A stretch of 64,000 nt of DNA from Aquarana catesbeiana (taxonomy: Eukaryota; Chordata; Amphibia; Anura; Ranidae), in assembly GCF_042186555.1 (NCBI RefSeq), contig NC_133335.1, positions 173,494,419 to 173,558,418 of the forward strand, written 5' to 3'. Made by a program: the position numbers and the translations under genes. This document shows, one piece after another, positions 59,501 through 64,000 of the stretch (the stretch's first letter is position 1; the number at the start of each line of letters is the position of its first letter). The notes under the pieces are model-generated. The model ran no database searches. It saw only the letters and a program-made list of their open reading frames with translations, and had not been told where the DNA came from.

Positions 59501-59765
59501 CCATAAAATTGGGCTTGTAAATGTGGGGTCGGGGGGCTCATGTTCAACCACTATAACATTGTTTTCTAAATATGGGATATAAATGGTAGATTGTTATAAT
59601 CCTCAAATGGTTTTCATTCTTTTCTTCACACAGGATGACTCTAGCTCTGGAGCAGAGACTATGGCCCACAGAAAAAAGAAGAGAAGAACATGTAGTGGGA
59701 TGGGCAATGGAGATATCACCACGCAGGATGACTGTGTGAGCAAAGAACGCAGCTCATCCAGGTGA
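21522..59765 (+). CDS. JMJD6: JMJD6, bifunctional Fe(II)/2-oxoglutarate oxygenase, six coding exons
   Basis: Six exons with GT-AG junctions join in frame to 403 codons, the human length. JMJD6 is a nuclear JmjC enzyme that hydroxylates lysines of splicing factors such as U2AF65; arginine demethylation is also reported. By position the iron ligands are His187, Asp189 (His-Ile-Asp motif) and His273 (Gly-Gly-Trp-Trp-His). Expected 2-oxoglutarate contacts Tyr131, Asn197, Lys204 and Thr285 are all present. The C-terminus has a ten-serine run (346-355) and a basic nuclear signal Arg-Lys-Lys-Lys-Arg-Arg (373-378). An in-frame TAG at 21507 fixes the start. Introns are 14900, 7469, 492, 9967 and 4204 bp, much larger than the compact mammalian gene because of transposons. 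No frameshift or missing catalytic residue is seen. Confidence 0.97.
22430..22860. repeat. Poly-T tract followed by dispersed repeat
   Basis: T-rich sequence (22430-22515) is followed by a segment with ATAACCAAGGGTACAAGAT and, at the end, TACCCAGGGTAACCAGGGC. The T-rich start suggests a retroposed LINE tail on the minus strand, but no coding sequence supports this. Confidence 0.35.
23281..23739. mobile_element. TTAA-flanked MITE (family C), copy 1
   Basis: Ends TTAAAGTGATTGTAAAG and an inverted ATAACCCCTTTAA lie at TTAA sites (23281-23284, 23736-23739), a piggyBac-like preference. The interior is a GC-rich palindrome around GCAAGCAGCTTGC. Both arms hold CAG|GTAAGTAT: on + at 23633-23643 and on - at 23352-23342. 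Confidence 0.75.
25378..26197 (+). mobile_element. 5'-truncated Tc1/mariner element
   Basis: The plus strand encodes fragments of a Tc1 transposase: the Trp-Ser-Asp-type region at 25430, Gln-Gln-Asp-Asn near 25700, and the [10 protein letters not shown] triad block near 25795, with stops. The right terminus TTTTTCAAGGCACTGTA ends near 26197. It is the same family as 6109-10971. The left half is missing. Minus-strand open frames here are shadows. Confidence 0.82.
26808..27598 (+). repeat. Long ranid repeat A, copy 2
   Basis: Begins GTTAACCACTTCAGCCCCGG and carries the ordered marker blocks of repeat A, including a run of about 40 T (27265-27303). It abuts repeat B at about 27599, where another AACCACTTCC starts. 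Confidence 0.82.
27599..28817 (+). repeat. Long ranid repeat B, copy 1 (plus)
   Basis: Begins TTAACCACTTCCCGACCGCC and ends GGCTGGTCCTTAACTGGTTAA. The same sequence in reverse fills 49036-50168, and a fragment is at about 9885-10150. The GC-rich first third has TATGGCAGCAGCTAGCTGCC-type palindromes. No protein is encoded. Confidence 0.85.
28935..29355. mobile_element. MITE with CATGTACAC ends
   Basis: The left CTCATGTACACTGCTGCTGG and right CCGTGTACATGAAGCC ends roughly pair. The internal block GGACGTTTAGGAGCAGTTGG also occurs at 19057. Non-coding. Confidence 0.6.
29516..30860. repeat. GC-rich repeat with large inverted structure
   Basis: Starts with TAGGGATGAGCCAGATGTTCG and GTTCGCCGAACAGCGAA, a pattern I associate with ranid repeats. 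30236-30370 and 30722-30850 are inverted copies (DNA near GTTGATGAGGACAAG and CTTGTCCCCATCAAC). A tighter palindrome, 30555-30705, sits between them. No gene. Confidence 0.7.
30866..31176. mobile_element. Possible Harbinger-like MITE relative
   Basis: Contains GCATGCGTAGTCTTGGTC-like blocks and a right end CGTATCGTGTGTACGGGCC like the other GTACACACG elements. The left end is not clear. Confidence 0.4.
31243..32125 (+). repeat. Long ranid repeat A, copy 3
   Basis: Starts TTTAACCACTTCAGCCCC and holds the ordered repeat A markers. The GC-rich tail (31985-32120) is a palindrome around CGAGGCCGGATGCCGCGG. Confidence 0.8.
32314..32714. mobile_element. MITE with GGCCCCTTTCACACG ends, TTA target site
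   Basis: The ends GGCCCCTTTCACACG and TGTGAAAGGGGCC pair, with TTA on both sides (32311-32313, 32715-32717). The 401-bp interior is strongly self-complementary (GGAACACGGACCGTCTGTCC and matching blocks). Open frames on both strands are consequences of the palindrome. Confidence 0.82.
33775..34213. mobile_element. TTAA-flanked MITE (family C), copy 2
   Basis: Flanked by TTAA (33775-33778, 34210-34213). The left arm has a hairpin with CTACAGGTAAGCC and its complement (33811-33844). The core has a perfect palindrome CTACGGCGCATGCGCCGTAG near 33911 with an NRF1-like GCGCATGCGC. A CAG|GTAAGTG donor-like site lies at 34102-34110. Confidence 0.75.
34560..35360 (-). pseudogene. L1/Tx1-like LINE, 3' end of ORF2
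   Basis: The minus-strand frame at 35354-35028 contains [14 protein letters not shown] and a later Phe-Ser-Lys-Thr-Trp. This is the conserved tail after the reverse transcriptase in L1- and Tx1-like elements. A 3' UTR-like segment follows to about 34560. The catalytic RT part is missing, as in most 5'-truncated LINEs. Confidence 0.65.
35513..35543 (+). repeat. 31-base poly-C tract
   Basis: An uninterrupted run of 31 C, with shorter C runs nearby (to 35570). It may be length-unreliable in assembly and can form G-quadruplex on the other strand. Confidence 0.95.
36093..36305 (+). repeat. Anuran dispersed repeat (copy 2)
   Basis: Shares ACATAGTAGGTGAG, CAAGTCCATCAAGTCCAACC and GGAATTCCACATCCTTGCC, in that order, with 7374-7617. 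Ends at TTACAGTAAAGAACCC, next to a GCAAGCTTCTTGC palindrome (36335-36350) from a family C MITE fragment. Confidence 0.7.
36551..36939 (+). CDS. JMJD6: JMJD6 coding exon 2
   Basis: 389 nt, residues 44-173 (the last codon is split). The acceptor is CACAACAG and the donor ACAG|GTACAGTG. It encodes the N-terminal fold including Lys-Trp-Thr-Leu-Glu-Arg-Leu and Tyr131, a 2-oxoglutarate contact in human JMJD6. The split Arg codon (AG|G) joins exactly to exon 3. Confidence 0.96.
37360..37876. mobile_element. TTAA-flanked MITE (family C), copy 3
   Basis: Ends TTAAAGGGGTTGTAAAG and CTTTACAACCCCTTTAA are inverted copies at TTAA. The CpG-rich core includes paired CCAATGGCTGCGCTGC blocks. Donor-like sites are AAG|GTAAGT on - (37426-37418) and CGG|GTAAGT on + (37766-37774). 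Confidence 0.85.
38523..39447 (+). repeat. Long ranid repeat A, copy 4
   Basis: Carries AGCACTGCGTCGCTTTAACT, AATAGAGCTTTCTTTTGGTG and TTTTTGCGCTATAAACA in repeat A order, then a GC-rich end with GCGCCCCTAGTGGCCAAAAG. Confidence 0.82.
39820..41437 (+). pseudogene. Tc1 transposase of the outer element, split by a MITE
   Basis: The N-terminal part (39820-40095) shows His-Lys-Glu-Gly and a Ser-Gly-Arg-Lys-Lys-like linker. After the MITE, 40800-41437 gives Leu-Phe-Ser-Asp-Glu-Ser (catalytic Asp), then Val-Met-Ile-Trp-Gly-Val-Met. The next catalytic position reads Gln-Gln-Val-Leu-Ala-Pro, so the expected Asp is lost. [16 protein letters not shown] follows. A frameshift lies near 40900. Not functional. 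Confidence 0.82.
40121..40793. mobile_element. MITE with TAGAGGTGCAC ends inside the outer Tc1
   Basis: TAGAGGTGCAC (40121) and GTGCACCTCTA (40783-40793) are exact inverted ends. Another GGTGCACCTCTAG occurs inside at about 40381. Non-coding; the family is probably hAT-like, but no clear target duplication is seen. Confidence 0.7.
42058..43000 (+). pseudogene. Tc1 transposase of the inner element, interrupted
   Basis: The first piece (42058-42215) has Ser-Asp-Glu-Thr-Lys and Gly-Gly-Ser-Val-Met-Val-Trp. The second (about 42593-43000) has Gly-Glu-Leu-Gln-Phe-Ile-Glu-Gly, then [16 protein letters not shown]. The middle catalytic position reads Phe-Gln-His-Asn-Tyr instead of the usual Gln-Asp-Asn-Asp. 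The N-terminal DNA-binding part is mostly missing. Confidence 0.82.
42211..42592. mobile_element. GC-rich MITE splitting the inner Tc1 transposase
   Basis: Left arm GAGAAAGTTCCCC...CGGATAAGGACCCC and right arm GGGGTCCTTATCCG...GGGGAACTTTCTC are inverted copies. TGCGCAAGCGCTGC also pairs with GCAGCGCTTGCGCA. The center has GGTTCAAGCCCCACC, resembling a pol III B box. The exact boundary is uncertain by a few bases. Confidence 0.75.
43469..44116 (+). repeat. Long ranid repeat D, copy 1, with 28-bp minisatellite
   Basis: Starts TTAACCACTTCCTGCCCGG and ends TGGTATTGAAGTGGTTAA. It includes the palindrome GCGGTGTGTCAGCCTGACAC-ACCGC (43590-43620) and a 28-bp tandem array (43785-43945). Relatives are at 50558-51260 and inverted at 57802-58382. 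Confidence 0.8.
43785..43945 (+). repeat. 28-bp minisatellite, about 5.5 copies
   Basis: Unit TCGGTGCCGCCTCATTGGTG plus CAGCCATA repeats almost exactly, with one partial unit near 43870. It lies within repeat D; the other repeat D copies have only diverged CCAATCAGTGCC units here. Confidence 0.92.
44409..44695 (+). CDS. JMJD6: JMJD6 coding exon 3 (iron-binding HxD motif)
   Basis: 287 nt, completing residue 173 and running to residue 268 plus one base. The acceptor is TTCTATCAG and the donor CCAG|GTAAAT. It carries Thr-Gly-Ile-His187-Ile-Asp189, Asn197 and Lys204 of the JmjC active site. Confidence 0.97.
44696..45187 (+). other. JMJD6 intron 3 (short, repeat-poor)
   Basis: 492 bp between a GTAAAT donor and a TCTTCAG acceptor. 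The JMJD6 frame stays open past the donor to a stop at 44821-44823. No transposon end is visible. Confidence 0.9.
45188..45323 (+). CDS. JMJD6: JMJD6 coding exon 4 (distal histidine ligand)
   Basis: 136 nt. The acceptor is TCTTCAG and the donor ACAG|GTAAGA. It encodes Gly-Gly-Trp-Trp-His273-Val and Thr285, then Asn-Phe-Pro-Ile-Val-Trp-His-Lys, and ends in Lys-Trp-Tyr plus a split Arg codon. Intron 3 before it is only 492 bp and lacks recognisable transposons. Confidence 0.97.
45354..47198. mobile_element. Non-autonomous element with TTCACACCATAC ends
   Basis: The left CTCATTCACACCATACGTGC and right GTATGGTGGGAACGAG ends are inverted copies, continuing into GAAAACTGATGGG / CCCATCAGTTTTTATGC. 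Internal inverted blocks include CATGGTGGACCAGAGGGG (45678) against CCCCTCTGGTCCACCATG (45871). Several acidic/serine-rich open frames here arise from the palindromes. Confidence 0.65.
47462..48482 (-). repeat. Long ranid repeat A, copy 5 (minus)
   Basis: Ends GGGGCTTAAGTGGTTAA and carries TAAAGCGGCGCAGTGCCGAA, AGAGAAAGCTCTATTTGTGG and TTCATAGCGCAAAAAATA in reverse repeat A order. Confidence 0.82.
48614..49040. mobile_element. TTAA-flanked MITE (family C), copy 4
   Basis: Ends TTAAAGCGGTTGTATA and TATACAACCGCTTTAA at TTAA. The left arm has the CTACAGGTAAGCC hairpin (48651-48690) seen in copy 2. The core has GCGCATGCGC twice (48757, 48806). A donor-like AAG|GTAAGTAT lies at 48920-48930. Confidence 0.82.
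49036..50168 (-). repeat. Long ranid repeat B, copy 2 (minus)
   Basis: Reverse of 27599-28817. It begins TTAAGGACCAGCCTCGTTTTGG and ends GGCGGTCCTTAAGTGGTTAA. The two copies look close to 90% alike by eye. Confidence 0.85.
50558..51260 (+). repeat. Long ranid repeat D, copy 2
   Basis: Starts TTAACCACTTCCTGCCTGCC and ends CCCTGTATTGAAGTGGTTAA. It contains GAGAGCCGATCGGCTGCTCTC (50822-50842) and a stretch of diverged CCAATCAGTGCCCAT units. Confidence 0.78.
52905..54088. mobile_element. hAT element with ATCGATTA-rich ends
   Basis: Ends TAGGGCTGCAACTAACGATT and an inverted TTAGTTGTTTCAGCCCTA are flanked by perfect GTTCCTAG copies (52897-52904, 54089-54096). Both arms contain repeated TAATCGATTA blocks. 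No transposase is visible. A Harbinger-like MITE sits inside. Confidence 0.9.
53156..53585. mobile_element. Harbinger-like MITE, copy 3, TTA target site
   Basis: 430 bp with ends TGCCCCGTACACACGGTCGG / CCGACCGTGTGTACGGGGCA, perfect inverted copies over 20 bases. TTA lies on both sides (53153-53155, 53586-53588). It is the best-preserved end pair of the family in this window. Confidence 0.88.
55291..55429 (+). CDS. JMJD6: JMJD6 coding exon 5 (poly-serine segment)
   Basis: 139 nt ending at phase 0. The acceptor is AATTCACAG and the donor GAG|GTGAGA. It encodes Ile-Leu-Lys-Gln-Glu, the conserved Asp-Leu-Gln-Glu-Ser-Thr-Gly-Ile-Ala block, and the serine run (346-355). In mammals that run affects oligomerisation and nuclear location. 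Confidence 0.96.
56455..56780 (+). repeat. Ranid GC-rich dispersed repeat
   Basis: AGTCAGCGGTTACAAATACT and GGTACCCGCTCCCCCTTCCC also occur, diverged, at 19354-19500, where the same order of blocks continues to GGTGGAACTCCGC. It contains ACTTACCTGTCC, a minus-strand donor-like site. Non-coding. Confidence 0.65.
57802..58382 (-). repeat. Long ranid repeat D, copy 3 (minus)
   Basis: Begins TTAACCACTTCAATACGGGG, the reverse of the repeat D right end, and ends CTGGTCGGAAAGTGGTTG. Preceded by a 15-base C tract (about 57775-57789). Confidence 0.7.
59634..59765 (+). CDS. JMJD6: JMJD6 coding exon 6 (C-terminus and stop)
   Basis: 132 nt including TGA. The acceptor is TTCACACAG. It encodes an acidic/serine lead, the His-Arg-Lys-Lys-Lys-Arg-Arg nuclear signal, and the conserved end [12 protein letters not shown]. 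Confidence 0.96.
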   Translation, partial: DDSSSGAETMAHRKKKRRTCSGMGNGDITTQDDCVSKERSSSR

Positions 59766-60385
59766 TACTGACAGCATAAACACTGGGGGAGAGACTGCTC
59801 CTGATCTCATGGGGGAGTGCTATCAAGTCTAACTTACGTTTGCTGCTGCTGGAATCTTGCAGAGAACATACTGTGCCACCATTTTATAGGAATGACAGAG
59901 ACTTCAAGTTCAATTCTGGTTTTTAGCCCCTTTTTTCACATATGGTAACAGAGGTTAAAAGGTTACAAAGTTATATAGAATGTCTTTTACAGTGAATATG
60001 GAACAGGTTCTTAAACTGCAACATAAACCACATCTGCCTAAAGAAAATACAGTGCATGACAGGATGTGTGGCCTCAGAGTGGAAATGAAGACCCTTTATA
60101 TGATTGATAAAACGGTTAAAGCTGTACATTGAATTCTGTACATCAAATTCTGCTGGCCTCTTCTGTACTGAAGACAGTTGATTTTCTTGGATGGAGAGTT
60201 TTACTTTTATGGTGCAGACAATAATACTTTTAATTTAGTTGCCTTCATGGGAAAACAAACCACCCACTACAAAATTGAGATAGAATGTTTGTTATGTTCA
60301 GCTCTGTTTATTGGTTGTAGGAATATTAAAGTAGACCATGGCATCGGTGACTTTAAATAAAGTATAGTGTAGTAATAATGATGTC
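59766..60385 (+). other. JMJD6 3' UTR (proximal form)
   Basis: Follows the stop codon and ends shortly after the AATAAA at 60356-60361. A GT-rich element (GGTGTTTGTTG, then GGTGTTTTTTT) follows at 60391-60420, as expected for a cleavage site near 60375-60385. No repeat is evident. Confidence 0.75.
60356..60361 (+). promoter_or_regulatory. Polyadenylation signal AATAAA (proximal)
   Basis: Canonical hexamer 591 bases after the JMJD6 stop with a downstream GT/T-rich region. Confidence 0.8.
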
Positions 60386-63300
60386 TGAAAGGTGTTTGTT
60401 GCATACCTTTTTGGTGTTTTTTTTTTTTTTGTTTTGTTTCACAGATTTTGTATTTAATTCATGCAAGAAGAAAATCTTTCTTTCAAAAGCAGAAGAAAGC
60501 CTACAAATGCAGTACATTGGAGGAAAGCTGTCCCAGGATGAATCCTTGGGCTGGCGGCCATGACCACCTCATGAAAACATTAGCTGCTAATTATTTACCT
60601 TCATTCATTTGTGAGTAACTGACCCCGAACAAGTGTGCAGCAAGTTAATTACCAGTGAACCGTAACCCATGATCATAGGTCTCATTTTGGGTTGGTGATG
60701 CATAAAAGACTGAGACAGCCAGGCATCCAGCATTTTAAGAGTGTTCATGTCAGTCTGTCCATTTATGGATACCAGGTTTGCCTTTGATAACTACAATAAT
60801 ATAACACAATTGAACATTACTATCCATTTTCTGTTGCATCATTTGTAAACATGTCTAAAGAATGCCATGTGCTTTATCATTCGCTTTCAGTCATGATCAA
60901 CTTTAGTAACTGTGGGTTACTGCACTTTGGACGTCATTGCTGCTTTTTTGTATTGCCTTATTAAACAAGACCTTATGAGCATTACCCTAATCCAGAAAAC
61001 AGAACAAACTATTTTTATCCATCTGAAAGGTGCCCGGTGCCACTTATATGAATGCATATTCTTATATTTGACACTAGTGGGTGGGTCTGGTTTCTTCAAC
61101 TAATGACACTTCATTACAGAAAGAGGTAAAGCTTTACAGTCCACAAATCCATGTTACCATTCTTCTCCAGCTCGTATGGTGACTGAAAGTCTCATTCATG
61201 AAGCAAGAATTGCTACTTGCATTCTAGTATGAGCAAGGGAAGAGTATTCATCATGACTTAAGTTGGAGCCAGAATTTCTTTCCAATAAGTTATCTGATTA
61301 ATCAATGTTCTGACTAATTATTTTTTCTTGGCAAGCAGGTAGGTACAGGGCTGCCTGAAAAATCTCTAAATCTTAAAGTGGCTGTGGGGAAAATGTGGAG
61401 TTTTTAGTAGGAGGATGTTGATGCCTTATGCACCTCTTTCCCTTTTCTTGTTGCTACATTTGCCCTGATCCTCCAGTATATTGAAAGTTAGGGTAACAGA
61501 ATAGTTTGCAAAAATGTCCATTGGGTACCTGGAAGAGGCCATACATTTTCTTGACCGACATTCTGGAACAGGCCTTTTTTAACCAGTTTCACATATCCAG
61601 CACCTATGTAGAAGAATACACTTTCTCAGTCCAGGCATTTCAGCAGCTTTTTAACTGATTTAACTCCCCAAGAAATTATGGAATGTAAATATACCTTCTA
61701 AGCAGACTCGACTACTCAAAATTAAAAAATGCTTTTTATACGTTAGGATAATCCCCGAGATTTTTCTGGACTGCCAAATAATTCCAGTTTAAACAAATCC
61801 AAGCTGTGGAAGTCTTCTTAAATTCTAGTTACACCGATGTATATCTTATACTACAGTCTGTGATCAATGTTAATTTAAATATTCTTTACTTCATTAATTT
61901 GTATGTTTTTTTTTAATGTTTTCTAACAAGAATAAAATGAATGGACTCATTTTAGAAATGTCTTTTTTTTCCCTCAAATGTTTTATTTACAGCTTAAAAT
62001 AACCATTTCATCCACTTCATTTAGGTGTGTACAGTATGTGTAGCCAAAATTTTTTTTTTTTTTTTTAGTTTTTTGTGTCCACTTCCTGTCCTGAAGATAC
62101 ACATGAAAATATGAGAAATTTCCTACAAAATGAGTGGAATTCCTCAAATATATTGTCAGTGGAAAATGTGTTCCCATTGCAGAACTTCTGTTCTAGTGCC
62201 AACTTGGCAATTTTGGAATTCTCCATCTTTTTGTCTTTTGTGATAATGGTGAGCTAATCTGCTTAATGGAATCACAGACGGCAAGTTGACAGGGGTTATA
62301 ATTCTTTCCTACTTCAAAAATAAGAAAACTATAACATGTACCTGAAATTTGACATAATGTCAGCTTTCTGTGTTCTTCAGAATGTTTATAGGGATGACCT
62401 CATTAGGATCCAAGAAAAAGAGGATGGTAGGCACCAAGGTAAGTAGACCCCCAATTTTAAGATTAAACATTAAGGTGGTCCTCAAAGTCTATCACTAGGG
62501 CAGGCTGATTTATGTGAGTGGCCCTAATTTGGGGTTTTTAATACATTTTTTTGACCTTCTACACTTAAAGGTGCTTTTCCTTTGCTTTTATCTCCTCATC
62601 AGGATGCAGCTGTTCCTTCGTTCTATCCCAAACACCAAAAATTGGAAAATCTATTAATTAAAGTACTGAAAGTAATGTTATAAAAAAAAAATTGGCTTCA
62701 AAACTATCTTTCAGTTTAGACCTTTCCTCGCAGTACCTTTTCTCCACCATAAGATGTCCTCATTTTTTCAGGTAGAATTACACCCAGCATCAATCAACCT
62801 GGGGATTTGAGGACATTCTGTAAGTGCAGGTTGTCATGGGTCCTCCCCTTGAGGGGGTGTTACAATGGCAACCTTCATTCAGAGTTGGTAATTAGAGATT
62901 GCAGCTTGCTTCATGTCAATGCTGCTTACTGTATTACTGAAGACTGTCCAGCCCAGAGAGGAGGATCTCGTGACATCATATCTTCAGCCTGAAGACATCT
63001 GGAAAATGTAAGTATAATACAACAAAGCAAACATCACTAATGCCCAGGGCTACAGGTAGGGGGAATAATTTGGGGAGGGTCCTGGATTAGAAATTGGGCT
63101 TTTAAAAGCTAAAAACATGTTAATCATCACCCCTTCCAGAAATAACCTCACCAGGAGTGCAAGCTGGTATTTTACATGACAAGAGTGCTGTGAGTGTGCA
63201 GCACCCTGCCATTCTGATATGACTCACATGACCCTTAGCATTGAAGGGGTCCCCCCCCAAAAAACAACCTTCCTAAAGCACTGGTGCCCAATATTCATAG

Positions 63301-64000
63301 ACATCAGGCTATTTGGCACCCAATGTCTATATTGGGGTGCCATGGAGAGGGGTTAGTGTGTCGTTACCTGTCCACACTCTTCCCATAGGGTACATGTGGA
63401 AGTTTGCCTCCCTCCCTAGGAATGGTTTTAGGGTTCCTTTTGCTCAGTGTTTTTAGTGTTACATACTGAGGTAATGATCCCATAGCAGAAAAAGTATTTT
63501 TTTTTTTTATCCTATTTGAACTATTGTGTGAGCCCTATATGTTGCCATGATTGGTCATTTACCACAATCTGTGATTGGCTTTGACCATGGGACACAATGA
63601 TCACAGATTTTTCCCGTTGCATGCCCAAGGGGGCATACAGGAAGTGGGTTCCTCTGAGGACGTCAATAGACGTCCTTCTGGCAATGTAAGCCCGTGTTGC
63701 AGCTGTCATTCGGCTATAGGCGCGGGTGGGAAGAGGTTAAATGGCTTGAGCTGTTATACCAGACTCCCACAGCTCCAACCTTGGTCAATGGTAGGGTCGC
63801 CAATTCCCTTTCCTCTATATAGGGGTACCCATTGTCTCTGTTGCTATATGCACTGGCTGTGGAGCCTTTGGCAATTGTCATTAGAACACGTCCGGACATT
63901 AGAAGGCTACACTCAGGTCAGTTAGTGGAAACCATTAGCCTATACTCAGACATGTTATTGTATCTGAAAGATGCAGGGTCCCCTTTGTCGGCTGCATTGC
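60386..64000. other. Region downstream of JMJD6, no confident gene
   Basis: Low-repeat sequence to about 62350, then GC-richer sequence with donor-like sites. There is a decayed ranid repeat end near 63480-63740 (AATAGACGTCC, GGTGGGAAGAGGTTAAA). I see no conserved protein on either strand. Two exon-like segments (62381-62438, 62772-62819) and a strong acceptor at 60444 are described under findings. Confidence 0.6.
61931..61936 (+). promoter_or_regulatory. Polyadenylation signal AATAAA (possible distal)
   Basis: A canonical hexamer in low-repeat sequence, followed at about 30 bases by a T-rich tract (61961-61971). It could serve a longer JMJD6 3' UTR of about 2.2 kb. Confidence 0.45.

Larger units (their letters stand above)
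55430..59633 (+). other. JMJD6 intron 5
   Basis: 4.2 kb, less repeat-dense than introns 1-4. It contains a ranid repeat at 56455-56780, repeat D (57802-58382) and a family C MITE remnant (about 58383-58700). 56800-57790 and 58700-59600 show no clear element and no conserved coding. Confidence 0.85.

Noticed and set aside
60386..64000. A neighbouring gene such as MXRA7, which lies near JMJD6 in mammals
   Set aside because: The exon-like peptides at 62381 and 62772 do not resemble that protein as I know it, and no other coding signal was seen.

Overview
This is a vertebrate nuclear genome window, most likely from a true frog (Ranidae). The evidence is a single well-conserved vertebrate gene pair embedded in very dense, nested transposon sequence. 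The repeat families (cytosine-rich 'AACCACTT' repeats, TTA/TAA-flanked MITEs with 'GTACACACG' termini, DIRS and Tc1 elements) are ones I associate with ranid frogs. Genus and species cannot be fixed from this window.

The genes form a head-to-head pair. JMJD6 (Fe(II)/2-oxoglutarate lysyl hydroxylase / proposed arginine demethylase) is on the + strand. All six coding exons can be placed (21522-21650, 36551-36939, 44409-44695, 45188-45323, 55291-55429, 59634-59765). They join in frame to 403 codons, the same length as human JMJD6, with the metal ligands falling at residues 187, 189 and 273. METTL23 (a methyltransferase-like protein) is on the - strand. Its first coding exon is proposed at 21109-21011 and its second is clear at 14815-14711; the catalytic-domain exons must lie left of this window. 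The 412 bp between the two start codons is CpG-rich and has divergent CCAAT boxes, a GC box and a YY1-type site, so it is a probable bidirectional promoter.

Layout. 1-6077: minus-strand DIRS-type tyrosine-recombinase retrotransposon remnant with nested insertions and a fresh 470-bp tandem duplication. 6109-10971: minus-strand Tc1/mariner element broken by at least five nested elements, several with clean target-site duplications. 11969-14367: a hAT element whose interior is mostly a ~30-bp minisatellite. 14376-21010: METTL23 exon 2 and intron 1 (another Tc1, a hairpin array, dispersed repeats). 21011-21650: CpG-island promoter and both first coding exons. 21651-59633: JMJD6 introns, nearly all repeat (two long ranid repeats in opposite orientation, a Tc1-in-Tc1 nest, a LINE 3' end, hAT and Harbinger MITEs). 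59634-60390: JMJD6 last exon and 3' UTR with a good poly(A) site. 60390-64000: no confident gene, with some exon-like segments.

The two real genes are small; almost everything else is transposon-derived. I do not see a novel enzymatic or defence system. The observations most worth following are (i) a MITE family carrying NRF1-like CpG cores next to near-perfect 5' splice sites on both strands inside JMJD6 introns, (ii) a hairpin-of-hairpins at 18501-18868, (iii) minisatellite expansion inside a hAT transposon, and (iv) the near-identical 470-bp duplication. Apparent ORFs outside the exons and transposase/RT remnants are chance or repeat-derived.
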